Shown here: piece after piece, positions 62,506 to 64,000 of the stretch
Layout of the letters: each line of letters opens with the position of its first letter
How positions within the stretch are numbered: position 1 is the stretch's first letter
Assembly (NCBI RefSeq): GCF_015477355.1
Contig: NZ_JADLRJ010000005.1
Span: 310,001-374,000, forward strand
Direction: 5' to 3'
DNA from: Nocardia blacklockiae
Lineage (GTDB): Bacteria; Actinomycetota; Actinomycetes; Mycobacteriales; Mycobacteriaceae
Length of the DNA stretch: 64,000 bases
Notes under the pieces: model-generated
What the model saw: the letters and a program-made list of their open reading frames with translations, nothing else
What the model was told of the DNA's origin: nothing
The model's database searches: none
Made by a program: the position numbers and the translations under genes

Positions 62506-62599
62506 ACGCGCCCACGGTTGCGAATTCGGGTCAAGCGGCGTTAACGATCCGACGGTGGCAATAGATTTGCACTACGACAGCTACCGAAGGGAACTATCA

Positions 62600-62965
62600 A
62601 TGAGCAAATCACTCACCGCCACCCGCCTCGCGGCCGCCGCCGCGACGGCCCTGGGGTGCGTCGCCGTCTTCGGTGTCGGCACCGCGAACGCCGCGCCCGA
62701 GGACTGCACCGTCACCCGCGACCTCGTCGGCGCGACCGCGACCTGCCACGACGTCGATTTCCCGCCGGGCCGCGAATACAGCCTGGTGGTCGAGTGCTTC
62801 GGAGTGGCCCCCGTGCCCTTCGCCTTCCCGCTGGTCCAGGTCGGCCCGTACCGCGGATCCTGGAGCGGTTCGTTCAGCCCGTCCGGCGGCGGCTCGGCGT
62901 CCTGCCTGGGCCCCATGAGCATCGGCACGGCGACCAACGCGTACGTGCGGGTCTATCGCGAGTGA
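62600..62965 (+). CDS. Small secreted protein of unknown function
   Basis: A 121-aa exported protein. ATG 62600 follows GAAGGGA; an upstream GTG/ATG would put a non-signal sequence first. Signal peptide SLTATRLAAAAATALGCVAV with cleavage after ANA. The mature part has four cysteines (EDCTV, TCHDV, ECFGV, SCLGP) and a beta-rich, immunoglobulin-like sequence, probably disulfide-bonded. The last 13 nt overlap the convergent TetR gene stop. Unrecognised. Confidence 0.65.
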   Translation: MSKSLTATRLAAAAATALGCVAVFGVGTANAAPEDCTVTRDLVGATATCHDVDFPPGREYSLVVECFGVAPVPFAFPLVQVGPYRGSWSGSFSPSGGGSASCLGPMSIGTATNAYVRVYRE

Positions 62966-63528
62966 TCGGGCCGGGTCGTCCGGTCGACGATGTCCAAGGC
63001 GATGCGGGTCGCGGCGAGGTAGCTCTCCTCGTCGTCGAGTTCCAGGTCGCCCATCATCGACAGACTCCAGCTGATGGCGAGCAGCGCCTGGCGGGCGTGG
63101 AAGGTGGCCAGCGGGGTGCGGTCGGGGGCGGTGATCAGGTCGGCCAGCACCCGGAACTGGTAGCGCAGGCTGCTGCCGATGCCGAGGTCACGGAAGGCGG
63201 ACTGGTTCTCGGCCCAGAACCGGATCATGTCCTTCCCCAGGCTGTGCAGGAGCGCGCCGTAGCGGGTGACGATCTCCGCCGCGCGCTCCCGGCCGGGCGG
63301 CGTGGACTCCGCCCACGCCACGATCTCGTCGACGCCGCCGCGCAGGTCCTCCGACAGGCTGACCACGATGTCTTCCTTGGTCCGGAAGTGGTAGTACAGC
63401 GCGGCTTTGGTGACTCCCAGGCGCTCGGCGATCTCCCGCAGCGAGGTCTTGTCGTACCCGCGCTCGGCGAACAGCTCCATGGCCGTGGCGCGGATCCGCT
63501 CCCGGGTGTCGCTGCGACGCCTGTCCAT
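62953..63528 (-). CDS. TetR/AcrR family regulator
   Basis: A 191-aa repressor. HTH: RERIRATAMELFAERGYDKTSLREIAERLGVTKAALYYHFRTKEDIVVSLSEDL, a textbook TetR_N domain (KAALYYHFRTKEDI). The C-terminal part is all-helical. ATG 63528 is preceded by GAAGGGATGCG. A candidate operator is at 63594-63609, in its own promoter region. No divergent target: the next gene on the right (63679) is transcribed toward it on the same strand, so it may be cotranscribed with, or regulate, that flavoprotein. Confidence 0.92.
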   Translation of the reverse strand: MDRRRSDTRERIRATAMELFAERGYDKTSLREIAERLGVTKAALYYHFRTKEDIVVSLSEDLRGGVDEIVAWAESTPPGRERAAEIVTRYGALLHSLGKDMIRFWAENQSAFRDLGIGSSLRYQFRVLADLITAPDRTPLATFHARQALLAISWSLSMMGDLELDDEESYLAATRIALDIVDRTTRPDHSR

Positions 63529-63593
63529 CGCATCCCTTCGCTCTGCTTGACGACCGGCAAGGAGAACTCTAGCGTGACCCTCGGGCCGATTAC

Positions 63594-63609
63594 CTAGCCG
63601 GTCGGCAAG
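63594..63609. promoter_or_regulatory. Near-palindrome upstream of TetR gene
   Basis: ctagccg-gt-cggcaag, 6 of 7 arm positions paired, with related gaccggcaag 40 nt nearer the gene (63551-63560). Likely autoregulatory operator. Confidence 0.4.
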
Positions 63610-63678
63610 TCAATAGCGTGGGGAGTCGCGGCGCACGAGGGGTTCGCCGCGTCCTCCGCCGCTGACGCCGCGCGGGCG

Positions 63679-64000
63679 TCAGGCGGCGCGGATGTGCGAC
63701 AGACCCCACTCGCGGGCCAGCAGCCGGTGGGAGGTGAGGCGGTCCTCGTGCTTGTGCGTCACCGAGGTGACGACGAGTTCGTTTGCGCCGGTGAGCTGTT
63801 GGAGCGCGGTCAGGCGCTGCGCGACGTGGGCGGGGGTCCCGACGAACTGGGTGGTGACGCGGTCGTGGACGAGGCGCTGCTGCTGTTCGGTCAGCGGCGC
63901 GGCGGTGTCGGGGTCCTGGTACTCGGCCGCGCCGGAACCGCTGCGGATGCTGTAGACCCAGTGCCCGAAGGTGGCGGCGAGGTGCTTGGCGGTCGACTCC
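63679..64000 (-). CDS. LLM class flavin-dependent oxidoreductase, C-terminal part
   Basis: Partial at the right edge: the last 106 residues are visible, ending at TGA 63679. The sequence VHDRVTTQFVGTPAHVAQRLTALQQLTGANELVVTSVTHKHEDRLTSHRLLAREWGL is the C-terminal end of the bacterial-luciferase-like (LLM) family, in which VGTP..V...L lies before the final beta strand and helix. These proteins are F420- or FMN-dependent oxidoreductases. The N-terminal active site is outside the window. It reads toward the TetR gene, 150 bp away. Confidence 0.85.
   Translation of the reverse strand, partial: ESTAKHLAATFGHWVYSIRSGSGAAEYQDPDTAAPLTEQQQRLVHDRVTTQFVGTPAHVAQRLTALQQLTGANELVVTSVTHKHEDRLTSHRLLAREWGLSHIRAA

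Overview
The window is a high-GC actinobacterial chromosome segment, most likely from Nocardia or a close mycolic-acid-producing relative (Mycobacteriales). Evidence: dense GC-rich coding with GTG/TTG starts, several probable leaderless starts with a -10 box 6-10 nt upstream, and a set of genes matching, from memory, the Mycobacterium tuberculosis leuA-to-dnaX neighbourhood (leuA, murT-gatD, recR-ybaB, an SRPBCC protein, an FAD oxidase plus CFA-type methyltransferase pair, dnaX), here loosened by inserted genes. I see no rRNA, tRNA, CRISPR array, insertion sequence or prophage.

Layout. 1-3.9 kb: partial DHFR/RibD-like reductase with a divergent TetR regulator, DUF1918 and SRPBCC proteins, LtrA, and a voltage-sensor-like membrane protein. 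4-8.5 kb: Tat-exported cholesterol-oxidase-like enzyme, the MurT-GatD peptidoglycan amidation pair, and a PPOX flavoprotein. 8.5-12.4 kb: second Tat FAD oxidoreductase and a divergent EamA/LysR pair. 12.4-14.6 kb: a REP-like hairpin and an EspI-like proline-rich MinD ATPase. 14.9-18.9 kb: leuA with a leucine leader peptide, a TSUP permease and a Cds1-like PLP enzyme. 19-23.9 kb: a small Cys-rich protein and its partner, a LysE exporter, recR-ybaB, a secreted protein, MerR/VOC and SRPBCC genes. 24-34 kb: FAD oxidase/methyltransferase pair, PknK kinase-ATPase and the fadA-fadB beta-oxidation operon. 34.4-38.9 kb: dnaX with a very long repetitive linker, and an unknown protein with a 5' hairpin. 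39-43.4 kb: an Amt transporter with a Glu/His variant of the twin-His site, and an mmpL-tetR operon under a long dyad. 43.3-48.4 kb: tandem zinc metallopeptidases, a DUF2207 protein and a class A beta-lactamase. 48.4-52.6 kb: TetR/FAD monooxygenase pair with duplicated operators, an ABM enzyme, an aldo/keto reductase and an XRE regulator. 52.6-61.2 kb: the most distinctive region (below). 61.3-64 kb: small secreted or unknown proteins, a TetR regulator and a partial LLM flavoprotein.

The 52.6-61.2 kb region joins a ROK regulator preceded by a newly read leader peptide with a Cys-Cys pair to a divergent, tightly packed operon: GntR/UTRA regulator, dicluster ferredoxin resembling AprB, sulfonate-type ABC lipoprotein, permease and ATPase, and an AprA-like flavoprotein with a C-terminal HEAT-repeat half. 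It reads as a cysteine-controlled organosulfur import and redox-processing system. The chemistry is not known to me, and this is my best candidate for an under-described system.
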